From positions 1-8,210 of the forward strand of contig DNGN01000184.1 in assembly GCA_003486225.1 (NCBI GenBank): 8,210 bases of DNA, in the 5' to 3' direction. The notes beneath the pieces were generated by a model. That model worked only from the letters and a program-made list of their open reading frames with translations, was not told the DNA's origin and did no database searches. Source of the DNA: Chloroflexota bacterium. GTDB lineage: Bacteria; Chloroflexota; Anaerolineae; Anaerolineales; UBA11579. Below are positions 1 to 5,733 of the stretch, in pieces. Numbering within the stretch: position 1 is the first letter of the stretch; each line of letters opens with the position of its first letter. Both the position numbers and the translations under genes were made by a program.

Positions 1-1059
1 CTGGATGATCTCCATGTGGAACATCCCCAAAAATCCGCAGCGGAAGCCAAAATTAAGGGCCTGGGAAGTTTCCGGTTCAAAAATCAACGAAGCATCGTTC
101 AGCTGGAGCTTTTCCAGGGCTTCCTTCAGGTCGTTGTAATCCTCACCGTCCACCGGGTAAATTCCAGCGAAGACCATCGGTTTGGCCTCTTTGTAACCCG
201 GCAGGGCTTTGGGAAGTTGTTTCGATTTAAGTGTCACCGTATCGCCCACCCGGCTTTCTGAAACAGTTTTGAGACCAGTGGCAATATAGCCAACCTCACC
301 TGCCCGCAAAACGCCGGTGGGCTTAAGTTGAGGGGCAAACACACCGATCTCTACCGGGCGGAAATCCACACCGGTTGCCATCATATGCAGGTCTTCAGTT
401 TTTTCCAGCTTACCGTCCACCATGCGGACATATGCCACCACACCCTTAAATGAGTCATAGTGCGAATCAAATACCAGGGCCCGCGGAATCCCCTCAGCGT
501 CCCCTTTTGGTGGAGGCACCTGTTTGACAACCGCTTCCAGCACTGCGAGCACATTCGAGCCTTCTTTGGCAGAAATGCGCAGGATCTCCTCCGGCGGAGT
601 GCCGATCAGGTTGCTGATCTCCTCGGCCACCTGGTCTGGCTGGGCTGAGATCATATCGATCTTGTTAATCACCGGGATGATCTCGAGGTCTGCCTCAAGG
701 GCCAGGTACAGGTTGGCGATAGTCTGCGCTTCCATACCCTGGCTGGCATCCACCACCAGCAGCGCTCCCTCGCAAGCGTTCAGGGCGCGGCTGACCTCGT
801 AGCCGAAATCGACATGCCCGGGTGTGTCGATCAGGTTCAGCTGGTAGGTGTTGCCGTCCTCAGCAGTATAGTTCATCCGCACAGCCGAGGCCTTGATGGT
901 GACACCCTTTTCGCGCTCCAAATCCATGCTGTCCAACACCTGGTTGGTCATGTCTCGATCGGAAATGGTATGGGTCACCTGAAGCATACGGTCTGCCAGG
1001 GTGGACTTGCCATGATCGATATGGGCGATAATACAGAAATTACGTATATGATTAAACAT
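1..1059 (-). CDS. lepA: Elongation factor 4 (LepA) GTPase, N-terminal part, cut by the window edge
   Basis: LepA/EF4 is a ribosome-associated translational GTPase related to EF-G. The reading frame is open from ATG at 1059 to base 1 (353 codons of a protein usually near 600). The G domain is complete: P-loop AHIDHGKST (residues 12-20), switch I around T54 in [14 protein letters not shown] (78-82), NKID (132-135) and the SAK motif of G5. A beta-barrel domain follows, and then the LepA signature FRCGFLG just before the edge; the C-terminal domain lies outside the window. Codons just upstream of the ATG reach an in-frame stop within four codons, so the start is well bounded, although a TTG two codons earlier is possible. 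There is no clear Shine-Dalgarno. One oddity is DFGYEV where LepA usually reads DFSYEV. Family assignment is near certain. Confidence 0.97.
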   Translation of the reverse strand, partial: MFNHIRNFCIIAHIDHGKSTLADRMLQVTHTISDRDMTNQVLDSMDLEREKGVTIKASAVRMNYTAEDGNTYQLNLIDTPGHVDFGYEVSRALNACEGALLVVDASQGMEAQTIANLYLALEADLEIIPVINKIDMISAQPDQVAEEISNLIGTPPEEILRISAKEGSNVLAVLEAVVKQVPPPKGDAEGIPRALVFDSHYDSFKGVVAYVRMVDGKLEKTEDLHMMATGVDFRPVEIGVFAPQLKPTGVLRAGEVGYIATGLKTVSESRVGDTVTLKSKQLPKALPGYKEAKPMVFAGIYPVDGEDYNDLKEALEKLQLNDASLIFEPETSQALNFGFRCGFLGMFHMEIIQ

Positions 1060-1407
1060 AGCCAAAAGTTATTTTACCAGTTTTCAAAATTCTGTACGAA
1101 AGAGCCATCCAAACAAAGCTAAGATGATCATCATATAAATGCCCGATTTGAGCAGGCAAATGGATCCCCTATGATGATACGGTACGAGCCGGTCTCGCCC
1201 TCCCAAACCCAGCCCGGCAGAATTACGATCACACTGCCTAGACTAAGTATGACCCTGTCCGTACTACCAGCAGGTTTATCACACGTTATCTATCTCTTAT
1301 GTCTATATGGATGGTTTTGTGTAACTGGAAAATTCCAACCGGAGATAAAAATTTCCGTAAGCTTTTTCATGCAGCCAGCAGGCGCATCAAAATATCCCTT
1401 GCAGTTG
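1060..1407. other. 348-bp intergenic region between tlyA and lepA, no convincing gene
   Basis: No gene can be supported here. Plus-strand frames of 70-83 codons start in this gap (from 1171 and 1299) but run into the antisense of tlyA and have no Shine-Dalgarno or recognisable domain. On the minus strand a 33-codon frame (1232 to 1131, GTG start) also lacks a ribosome site. The stretch near 1168-1260 is visibly more GC-rich than the AT-rich flanks and contains two short inverted repeats: CGAG/CTCG around 1189-1201, and GGCAG (1216-1220) with CTGCC (1234-1238). Neither is followed by a T-run, so no intrinsic terminator for tlyA is evident. A promoter candidate for lepA lies at 1130-1159. Confidence 0.6.
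1130..1159 (-). promoter_or_regulatory. Candidate sigma-70-type promoter for lepA
   Basis: Read on the minus strand, TTGCCT (1159-1154) is followed by an 18-bp spacer and TATGAT (1135-1130). The boxes match the consensus at 4 of 6 and 5 of 6 positions. Transcription would begin near 1123 and leave a leader of about 64 nt before the lepA ATG. An alternative is a TANNNT box (TAACTT, 1071-1066) exactly 6 nt from the ATG, which would give a leaderless message. Sequence alone does not decide between them. Confidence 0.3.
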
Positions 1408-2190
1408 CTAAGAAAGTTGTAACTCACCTATCAGCGTTTCGACATCCACCGGCTTACTTTTGGGGAATGCAAGATGCGCTAAAAATTCAACATTACCCTT
1501 CGGCCCGGTGATCGGTGAGCTGGCAACACCAAGCACGCCAAAACCCTCCCCCAGGGCAGCGTAGAGGATTTCTTCCAGCACAAAATAATGTACTTCAGGG
1601 TCTTTGATGACCCCTTTGCCCCTTGCCGTCTCCTTACGGCCGGCCTCAAATTGAGGCTTGATCAGCACAACCGCCTGACCGCCTTGTTCGCCAAACCAAT
1701 GCTTGAAGACCGGCAGCAGGATCTTCAGGGAGATAAACGAGGCATCTACCGTCACCAGGTCAACCGGCTCTGGCAGGGTTTCCACGTGACGGGCATTGGT
1801 GCCTTCCATTACCACCACACGCTCGTCCTGGCGGAGGTTCCAGTGCAGGATGCCTTTACCAACATCAATCGCATATACCTTACGGGCCCCATTTTGCAGC
1901 AAGCAGTCGGTGAAGCCACCGGTGGAAGCTCCAATATCTGCGCACACCAACCCGCTGACCTGCAGCTGAAAAAACTTGAGTGCCCCTTCTAGTTTCTCAC
2001 CCCCGCGTGAGACATACTTGGGCCCCAGGTCAACAGTCAATTCGACATCCGGTGGGAAACCGACCGAAGGCTTGGCAACCACCTGGCCATTGGCCCGCAC
2101 CTGCCCGGCCATCACCAGTCGCTGTGCCAGCGAGCGGCTTTCGACCAGACCCCGCTCAACAAGCAAGACATCCACGCGCACTTTTTTCAT
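1408..2190 (-). CDS. tlyA: TlyA family 2'-O-ribose rRNA methyltransferase
   Basis: TlyA enzymes are SAM-dependent rRNA ribose 2'-O-methyltransferases; those studied modify 16S and/or 23S rRNA, and the mycobacterial enzyme sets capreomycin sensitivity. The older name is hemolysin A. The 260-residue protein has the expected length. An S4 RNA-binding domain spans about residues 4-55, then KYVSRGGEKL (58-67) and a Rossmann methyltransferase with SAM motif DIGASTGGFT (85-94), IDVGKGIL (108-115), TVDASFIS (147-154), LIKPQFE (176-182) and GNVEF (232-236). K66, D149, K178 and E235 match the spacing of the RrmJ/TlyA K-D-K-E catalytic tetrad. All key residues are present, so it should be active. No Shine-Dalgarno precedes the ATG; a -10-like box ends 6 nt before it, suggesting a leaderless message. 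The gene diverges from the lipoprotein gene. Confidence 0.96.
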   Translation of the reverse strand: MKKVRVDVLLVERGLVESRSLAQRLVMAGQVRANGQVVAKPSVGFPPDVELTVDLGPKYVSRGGEKLEGALKFFQLQVSGLVCADIGASTGGFTDCLLQNGARKVYAIDVGKGILHWNLRQDERVVVMEGTNARHVETLPEPVDLVTVDASFISLKILLPVFKHWFGEQGGQAVVLIKPQFEAGRKETARGKGVIKDPEVHYFVLEEILYAALGEGFGVLGVASSPITGPKGNVEFLAHLAFPKSKPVDVETLIGELQLS

Positions 2191-2196
2191 ATCTTG

Positions 2197-2224
2197 ATTG
2201 TATCAAGGATTAAGCCATTGTTAA
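2197..2224 (-). promoter_or_regulatory. tlyA promoter candidate, leaderless layout
   Basis: On the minus strand TTAACA (2224-2219) is followed by 16 bp and TACAAT (2202-2197); each box matches consensus at 5 of 6 positions. The -10 ends exactly 6 nt before the tlyA ATG at 2190, so transcription would start at or next to the A of the start codon. A perfect TATAAT also exists on this strand at 2262-2257, with a poor -35 (AAAACA, 17 bp upstream), and would give a leader of roughly 60 nt. I favour the first because both boxes are good and there is no Shine-Dalgarno to be served by a leader. Confidence 0.5.
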
Positions 2225-2235
2225 TCAAATACCTC

Positions 2236-2264
2236 TTGATATTTTTATCAGTGCACATTATATT
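2236..2264 (+). promoter_or_regulatory. Lipoprotein gene promoter
   Basis: TTGATA (2236-2241), a 17-bp spacer and TATATT (2259-2264) each match sigma-70 consensus at 5 of 6 positions with ideal spacing. Start would be near 2271, giving a 45-nt leader that contains the AGGAAA ribosome site at 2300-2305. Its -35 lies only 11 bp from the oppositely oriented tlyA -35, so the two promoters are back to back. Confidence 0.55.
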
Positions 2265-2315
2265 TTTAACAATTGTGAATGTTTTTCCCCTCCCTATTCA
2301 GGAAATGAAAACACT

Positions 2316-2975
2316 ATGAAAGTTAAGAATTTTTTATTAACGCTTTGTATCCTAATCCTTCTCATCACAGCCTGCCGTACCGAGGACACACCCCAGCCCA
2401 CTTTGCAGAGCCAAACCGACATACCCGAAGAAACTGAACCCGTTCCCCAAGAAAGCAGCCAACCCGCAAACACCACATCGCTTCCCAACGCAACACCGGA
2501 CATCCTCAATATCACGGATAATCCAGATGTGAACACCACGATCGCCGCCCTGCTCGACCAGGATCTTGAGGTATTGCAGTATACGCTCCTGCTAAATTCA
2601 CAACCCTGCACGAAAGAGGAAGGTCTGGGCGGACCGCCGACATGCCCGGAAGGGGTTAACGAAGGCACAGTTTTGGCTTTCTTTCCTGTTCTCGGTCCAG
2701 GGGAAGGCGGTAAGCTGAGTCCAGAAGAGGCAAACCAGGTCTTCGATTACCAGGAACCAAGTTTGTTGGCCGTGATGCTGGTAAAACCACCCGAATACAT
2801 GGACCCCTCATTCCCGGCGGGGAACTATGCCGTCATCCTTGGTACGGATCCAATGGACCTCGCACGTACTTTCCGTTTGAACCACCAGGGAAAGATCGTG
2901 CGGGTAGATTTCACCGGATTGCTTTCTGAACAGGAGATATCGAATATCCAAGGAGAAATCCTTTACCAGAAATAA
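2316..2975 (+). CDS. Hypothetical secreted lipoprotein
   Basis: I do not recognise a family for this 219-residue protein. The N-terminus is a clear lipoprotein signal peptide: MKVK, a hydrophobic stretch, then the lipobox LITAC with the lipidated cysteine at residue 20. Residues 21-75 are rich in P, T, S, Q, E and N and look like an extended linker tethering a domain to the membrane. The folded part (about 76-219) contains two cysteines, C98 and C110, flanking a GGPPTCPEG turn that could form a disulfide, and ends in a QGKIVRVDFTG beta-type stretch. AGGAAA at 2300-2305 sits 10 nt before the ATG, supporting this start. It has its own promoter and ends 12 bp from the convergent hemolysin III gene. 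Export and lipidation are well supported; function is unknown. Confidence 0.85.
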   Translation: MKVKNFLLTLCILILLITACRTEDTPQPTLQSQTDIPEETEPVPQESSQPANTTSLPNATPDILNITDNPDVNTTIAALLDQDLEVLQYTLLLNSQPCTKEEGLGGPPTCPEGVNEGTVLAFFPVLGPGEGGKLSPEEANQVFDYQEPSLLAVMLVKPPEYMDPSFPAGNYAVILGTDPMDLARTFRLNHQGKIVRVDFTGLLSEQEISNIQGEILYQK

Positions 2976-2987
2976 CCAGCGAATGCT

Positions 2988-3638
2988 TTAGATCAAATTT
3001 AAGATAGAAAAATAGTGCGTAATACTGCCGCCCAGCACGAAGAGATGCCAGATGGCGTGGTGATAAGGCAGCCTGCGCCAGACATAAAAGATCACCCCAA
3101 ACGTGTAACAAACCCCGCCGACAGCCAGCAGCACCAGGCTGGTTGTCCCTACCTGGCTGACAAGCTCCCGAACTGCCACAACCACCAGCCATCCCATGGC
3201 CAGGTATAACACCAAAGAGGTTTTTTCCAGCTTATCGATGAAGCCCAGTTTGATCACCAGGCCCAAAATCGTCAATCCCCAGATCACACCCAGCAGGCTC
3301 CACCCCCAGGGGCCGCGCATGCTAACCAGCAGGAAAGGGGTATAGGTCCCGGCTATCAGCAGGAAGATAGCTGAATGATCTAATTTTTTCAGCACCCTTT
3401 TCCATTCAAGAATCGGTATGGAATGGTAGAGAGTCGAGGCCAGGTACAGCAAGAACAAAGAAACACCGTAGATTGAAAAACTGACGACATGCCAGGCATT
3501 ACCCAGCTGTACTGCGCGAATCAACAGATAAACCAGCCCCAGCAAGCTTAGGACAGCACCGGCCCCATGGGTCAGGCTGTTGGCAATCTCTTCTCTGCGG
3601 GAATAATAATTCATGGTTTTGTGGTCCGAATCCTTCAT
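2988..3638 (-). CDS. Hemolysin III / PAQR (YqfA-type) integral membrane protein
   Basis: This 216-residue seven-helix protein belongs to the hemolysin III (HlyIII, PAQR superfamily) group, whose members are predicted metal-dependent membrane hydrolases; bacterial function is poorly defined despite the name. Visible family motifs are EEIANSLTHGAG (residues 16-27), STLYHS with H72, KLDHSAIFLLIAGTYTPFLL with D87 and H88 (85-104), and YHHAIWH (192-198) with H194 and H198. These are the positions expected to bind the metal. Seven hydrophobic segments fill the rest. The frame extends upstream to an ATG at 3686, but I place the start at 3638: AAGGAG lies 9 nt before it, and the best promoter would begin transcription downstream of 3686. 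The gene is monocistronic and convergent with the lipoprotein gene. Confidence 0.93.
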   Translation of the reverse strand: MKDSDHKTMNYYSRREEIANSLTHGAGAVLSLLGLVYLLIRAVQLGNAWHVVSFSIYGVSLFLLYLASTLYHSIPILEWKRVLKKLDHSAIFLLIAGTYTPFLLVSMRGPWGWSLLGVIWGLTILGLVIKLGFIDKLEKTSLVLYLAMGWLVVVAVRELVSQVGTTSLVLLAVGGVCYTFGVIFYVWRRLPYHHAIWHLFVLGGSITHYFSILNLI

Positions 3639-3647
3639 GTTGTGTGT

Positions 3648-3653
3648 CTCCTT
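3648..3653 (-). promoter_or_regulatory. Ribosome binding site that sets the hemolysin III start
   Basis: AAGGAG on the minus strand, 9 nt before the ATG at 3638. No comparable site precedes the upstream in-frame ATG at 3686 or the internal ATG eight codons further in, so this site decides the start. Confidence 0.7.
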
Positions 3654-3685
3654 TTCAGGCATGATCCCTGTCAGCCAGCGATTCA

Positions 3686-3714
3686 AGCATAAACCAGGTT
3701 CTGATTAACATCAA
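3686..3714 (-). promoter_or_regulatory. Candidate promoter of the hemolysin III gene
   Basis: On the minus strand TTGATG (3714-3709) and TATGCT (3691-3686) are separated by 17 bp; each matches consensus at 4 of 6. Transcription would begin near 3679, leaving about 40 nt before the chosen start codon. The boxes are only moderately good. Confidence 0.35.
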
Positions 3715-3755
3715 CACCACCGAAACATTCCGCCTGTCTGCCAAAAATCCCACTT

Positions 3756-3808
3756 GCTTGACAAGCCTGGTTTTGTATGTATCGCAATGGTCCCAATCAG
3801 TTGACAAG
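3756..3808. repeat. Repeated TTGACAAG motif with an 11-bp inverted repeat
   Basis: TTGACAAG occurs at 3758-3765 and again at 3801-3808, 43 bp apart. The first copy lies within a perfect inverted repeat, GCTTG-A-CAAGC (3756-3766). Both copies contain a consensus -35 hexamer for the plus strand, but neither has a good -10 at proper distance (TATCGC after 16 bp for the first, ACTAAC after 17 bp for the second). They could be weak promoters or protein-binding sites in the 265-bp region between the hemolysin III and UbiA-family genes. Confidence 0.3.
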
Positions 3809-3891
3809 TTCAAAGAATTATGGACTAACCACGAACTGCATGTTGCGCTGTAAATTCACCGCAGGTGCTATCCTTATCAACCAGTTTATGC

Positions 3892-3897
3892 TATTAT
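3892..3897 (+). promoter_or_regulatory. -10 box for the UbiA-family gene, leaderless layout
   Basis: TATTAT (5 of 6 to consensus) ends exactly 6 nt before the ATG at 3904, the same geometry as at tlyA. There is no Shine-Dalgarno before this ATG. No good -35 is visible at 16-18 bp upstream, so the call rests on the -10 and its spacing. Confidence 0.35.
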
Positions 3898-3903
3898 TCC
3901 GGT

Positions 3904-4773
3904 ATGCTGATTGCATTGATCCAAGCCATGCGCCCCAGACAGTGGGTAAAAAATGTGATGATCTTTGCCGCTGTCGTTTTCGACCGCAAGATCGGATATC
4001 CAGCTGCGCTGCTTCCCACCATTGCCGGGGCAATCCTGTTCAGCTTTATCGCCAGTGCCATATACCTGATCAACGATGTGGCGGACGTGGACGCGGACCG
4101 CAATCACCCAACGAAGAAAATGCGGCCGATCGCTTCCGGAAAATTAAGCATCCCTACAGCCCGGCTGGCCGCATTTGTGCTGCTGGTTGTGGGCTTGGGG
4201 CTGGCCTACCTGCTTTCACCAGGTTTTGCCCTGACTTGTTTGGCATATATCGCCCTCAACATTTCCTATTCAACGTGGCTCAAACATATCCCTATCGTGG
4301 ATGTACTGACCCTGGCAAGTTTTTATGTCATTCGAGTTGTTGCCGGGGTGACCATCATCAGCGTTGAGCGCTTCTCGCCCTGGCTGTATATCGCCACCAC
4401 TTTCCTGGCACTTTTTTTGGGGATCAGCAAGCGCCGCACCGAATTGATTAATGGCCAAAGCGCAGGCGCTCAAACCCGCAAGGTGCTCTCCAGTTATACA
4501 CTTGCGTACCTCGACCAGTTAATCATGATCGTACTGACGATCACGATAGTGACCTACAGCCTGTACACCTTCTCGGCCCCCAACCTGCCGGACAATCACA
4601 TCACCATGCTGACAATCCCATTCGTAATCTACGGCGTCTTCCGTTATCTGTATCTGGTTCAGGTTGAAGGGCATGGCGAAGCCCCAGAAGAAATCTTGCT
4701 GACAGACCGGCCATTCCAGATCAACATCATCCTATGGGTTGTTTCCATTCTGCTGATTTTCTACCTCTTTTAG
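3904..4773 (+). CDS. UbiA-family transferase, decaprenyl-phosphate phosphoribosyltransferase (DPPR synthase)-like
   Basis: UbiA-superfamily membrane enzymes transfer prenyl groups; the DPPR synthase branch (mycobacterial Rv3806c type) instead moves 5-phosphoribose from PRPP onto a polyprenyl phosphate at the membrane. This 289-residue protein fits that branch: MRPRQWVKN near the N-terminus (9-17), the first Asp-rich motif NDVADVDADR (57-66) followed by HPTKKMRPIASG (68-79), a second motif with D133, Y141 and R144, KRRTEL (177-182), and the C-terminal EEILLTDRPFQ (262-272), which is characteristic of the DPPR group rather than of quinone or heme prenyltransferases. About eight to nine membrane helices are visible. 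I chose ATG 3904 over 3865 because family similarity begins there and the extra 13 residues would overlap the -10 box. The stop lies 4 bp before mevalonate kinase. The exact acceptor lipid is not shown by the sequence. Confidence 0.87.
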   Translation: MLIALIQAMRPRQWVKNVMIFAAVVFDRKIGYPAALLPTIAGAILFSFIASAIYLINDVADVDADRNHPTKKMRPIASGKLSIPTARLAAFVLLVVGLGLAYLLSPGFALTCLAYIALNISYSTWLKHIPIVDVLTLASFYVIRVVAGVTIISVERFSPWLYIATTFLALFLGISKRRTELINGQSAGAQTRKVLSSYTLAYLDQLIMIVLTITIVTYSLYTFSAPNLPDNHITMLTIPFVIYGVFRYLYLVQVEGHGEAPEEILLTDRPFQINIILWVVSILLIFYLF

Positions 4774-4777
4774 ACCT

Positions 4778-5713
4778 ATGCCTGCCATAAGCGCATCTGC
4801 CCCCGGAAAAATCATCCTATTTGGTGAACACGCGGTGGTCTACGGGCAGCCAGCATTGGCGGTTCCCGTGCACCAGGTGCATGCACGCGCTATCGTCCGG
4901 GCACAACCAGGCGGTGACGGGGTCAAGGTGCTGGCACCGGATATTGCCCTCAACAGCAGCCTGGCAAACCTGCCCTTCGATGATGCCGTTGGGCGCACCA
5001 TTCATCTAACCCTGGAAGCACTTGGCATAACAACCCCTCCGGCCTGCACCATGATGATCAACTCGACTATCCCGCTGGCTGCCGGCATGGGTTCGGGAGC
5101 CGCAGTTTCGGTGGCTATTGTACGGGCCTTATCCGGTTTTATGGGACACCCGCTGCCAGACGAGACGGTCAACCAGATTGCCTTTGAGGTTGAAAAGCTG
5201 CACCATGGTATGCCTTCCGGTATAGATAACACAGTCGTCACCTACGCCAAGCCAGTCTATTTCATCAAAGGCCAGGTGCCCAAAATCATCCAGATCAGGG
5301 CCCCCTTCACGCTGGTGATTGCCGATACTGGCATTGCCACTCCCACTTCTCAAACAGTGGGAGATGTCCGCAAATCCTATGAAGCGGAGCCGGATCTTTT
5401 CCAGTCCTATTTTGAGACCTGCGGCATGATCGCCAATAACGCCGCGAGATCGATCCAGCAAGCCAGAGTTTCCTCGCTCGGGCCCTTGATGAACGATAAC
5501 CACGAACTTTTGGTTAAGATGGGAGTTTCTTGTCCGGAACTTGAGCGGCTGGTCAATGCAGCCAGGCAAGCGGGAGCTTTGGGGGCCAAGCTGTCTGGCG
5601 GAGGGCGCGGCGGCAACATGATCGCTTTGGTAGATCCAGGGCGCGCCGCGGCGGTTGAATCAGCACTGCAGGATGCGGGGGCAGTCCGCACCATCATTAG
5701 CACAGTGGATTAA
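4778..5713 (+). CDS. mvk: Mevalonate kinase (GHMP kinase family)
   Basis: Mevalonate kinase phosphorylates (R)-mevalonate with ATP to give 5-phosphomevalonate in cytosolic isoprenoid precursor synthesis. The 311-residue length is typical of prokaryotic enzymes. GHMP motif 1 is SAPGKIILFGEHAVVYG (residues 7-23, K11). The ATP loop is PLAAGMGSGAAVS (99-111). HHGMPSGIDNTVV (142-154) supplies the catalytic D150, with the partner glutamate at E137 or E139. Motif 3 is KLSGGGRGGNM (271-281). The PSGID signature separates it from homoserine and galactokinases. There is no Shine-Dalgarno; the ATG lies 4 bp after the upstream stop, so translational coupling is likely. Other mevalonate-pathway genes are not in the window. 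In Roseiflexus (Chloroflexota) a variant route uses phosphomevalonate decarboxylase and isopentenyl phosphate kinase; whether that applies here cannot be seen. Confidence 0.95.
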   Translation: MPAISASAPGKIILFGEHAVVYGQPALAVPVHQVHARAIVRAQPGGDGVKVLAPDIALNSSLANLPFDDAVGRTIHLTLEALGITTPPACTMMINSTIPLAAGMGSGAAVSVAIVRALSGFMGHPLPDETVNQIAFEVEKLHHGMPSGIDNTVVTYAKPVYFIKGQVPKIIQIRAPFTLVIADTGIATPTSQTVGDVRKSYEAEPDLFQSYFETCGMIANNAARSIQQARVSSLGPLMNDNHELLVKMGVSCPELERLVNAARQAGALGAKLSGGGRGGNMIALVDPGRAAAVESALQDAGAVRTIISTVD

Positions 5714-5733
5714 AAGATTAATATTCCACCAGT

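Noticed and set aside
1131..1232. Minus-strand 33-codon frame starting with GTG in the tlyA-lepA gap
   Set aside because: No ribosome site, no recognisable homology, and too short to separate from chance.
1216..1238. GGCAG/CTGCC inverted repeat as a tlyA terminator
   Set aside because: Only 5 bp of stem with a 13-nt loop, about 170 bp past the tlyA stop and without a T-run on either strand.
1171..1511. Plus-strand reading frames of 70-83 codons over the gap and the tlyA 3' end
   Set aside because: They run antisense into tlyA, lack a Shine-Dalgarno and show no domain pattern.
2305..2319. Four-codon mini-ORF (MKTL, stop TGA) overlapping the lipoprotein start as ATGA
   Set aside because: The purine-rich site is too close to serve its ATG, and a 5-codon frame arises easily by chance; the lipoprotein start is adequately served by AGGAAA.
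3639..3686. N-terminal 16-residue extension of the hemolysin III protein
   Set aside because: Strong AAGGAG precedes the ATG at 3638; the extension lacks a ribosome site and lies at or upstream of the likely transcription start.
3865..3903. N-terminal 13-residue extension of the UbiA-family protein
   Set aside because: Family similarity starts at the ATG at 3904, and the extension covers the -10 box.
5129..5703. Antisense reading frames of 79-146 codons inside mevalonate kinase
   Set aside because: Mirror frames of a gene with intact GHMP motifs; no independent start signals or domains.
5714..5733. Bidirectional terminator between mevalonate kinase and the unknown membrane protein
   Set aside because: Only 20 bp, with no stem-loop.
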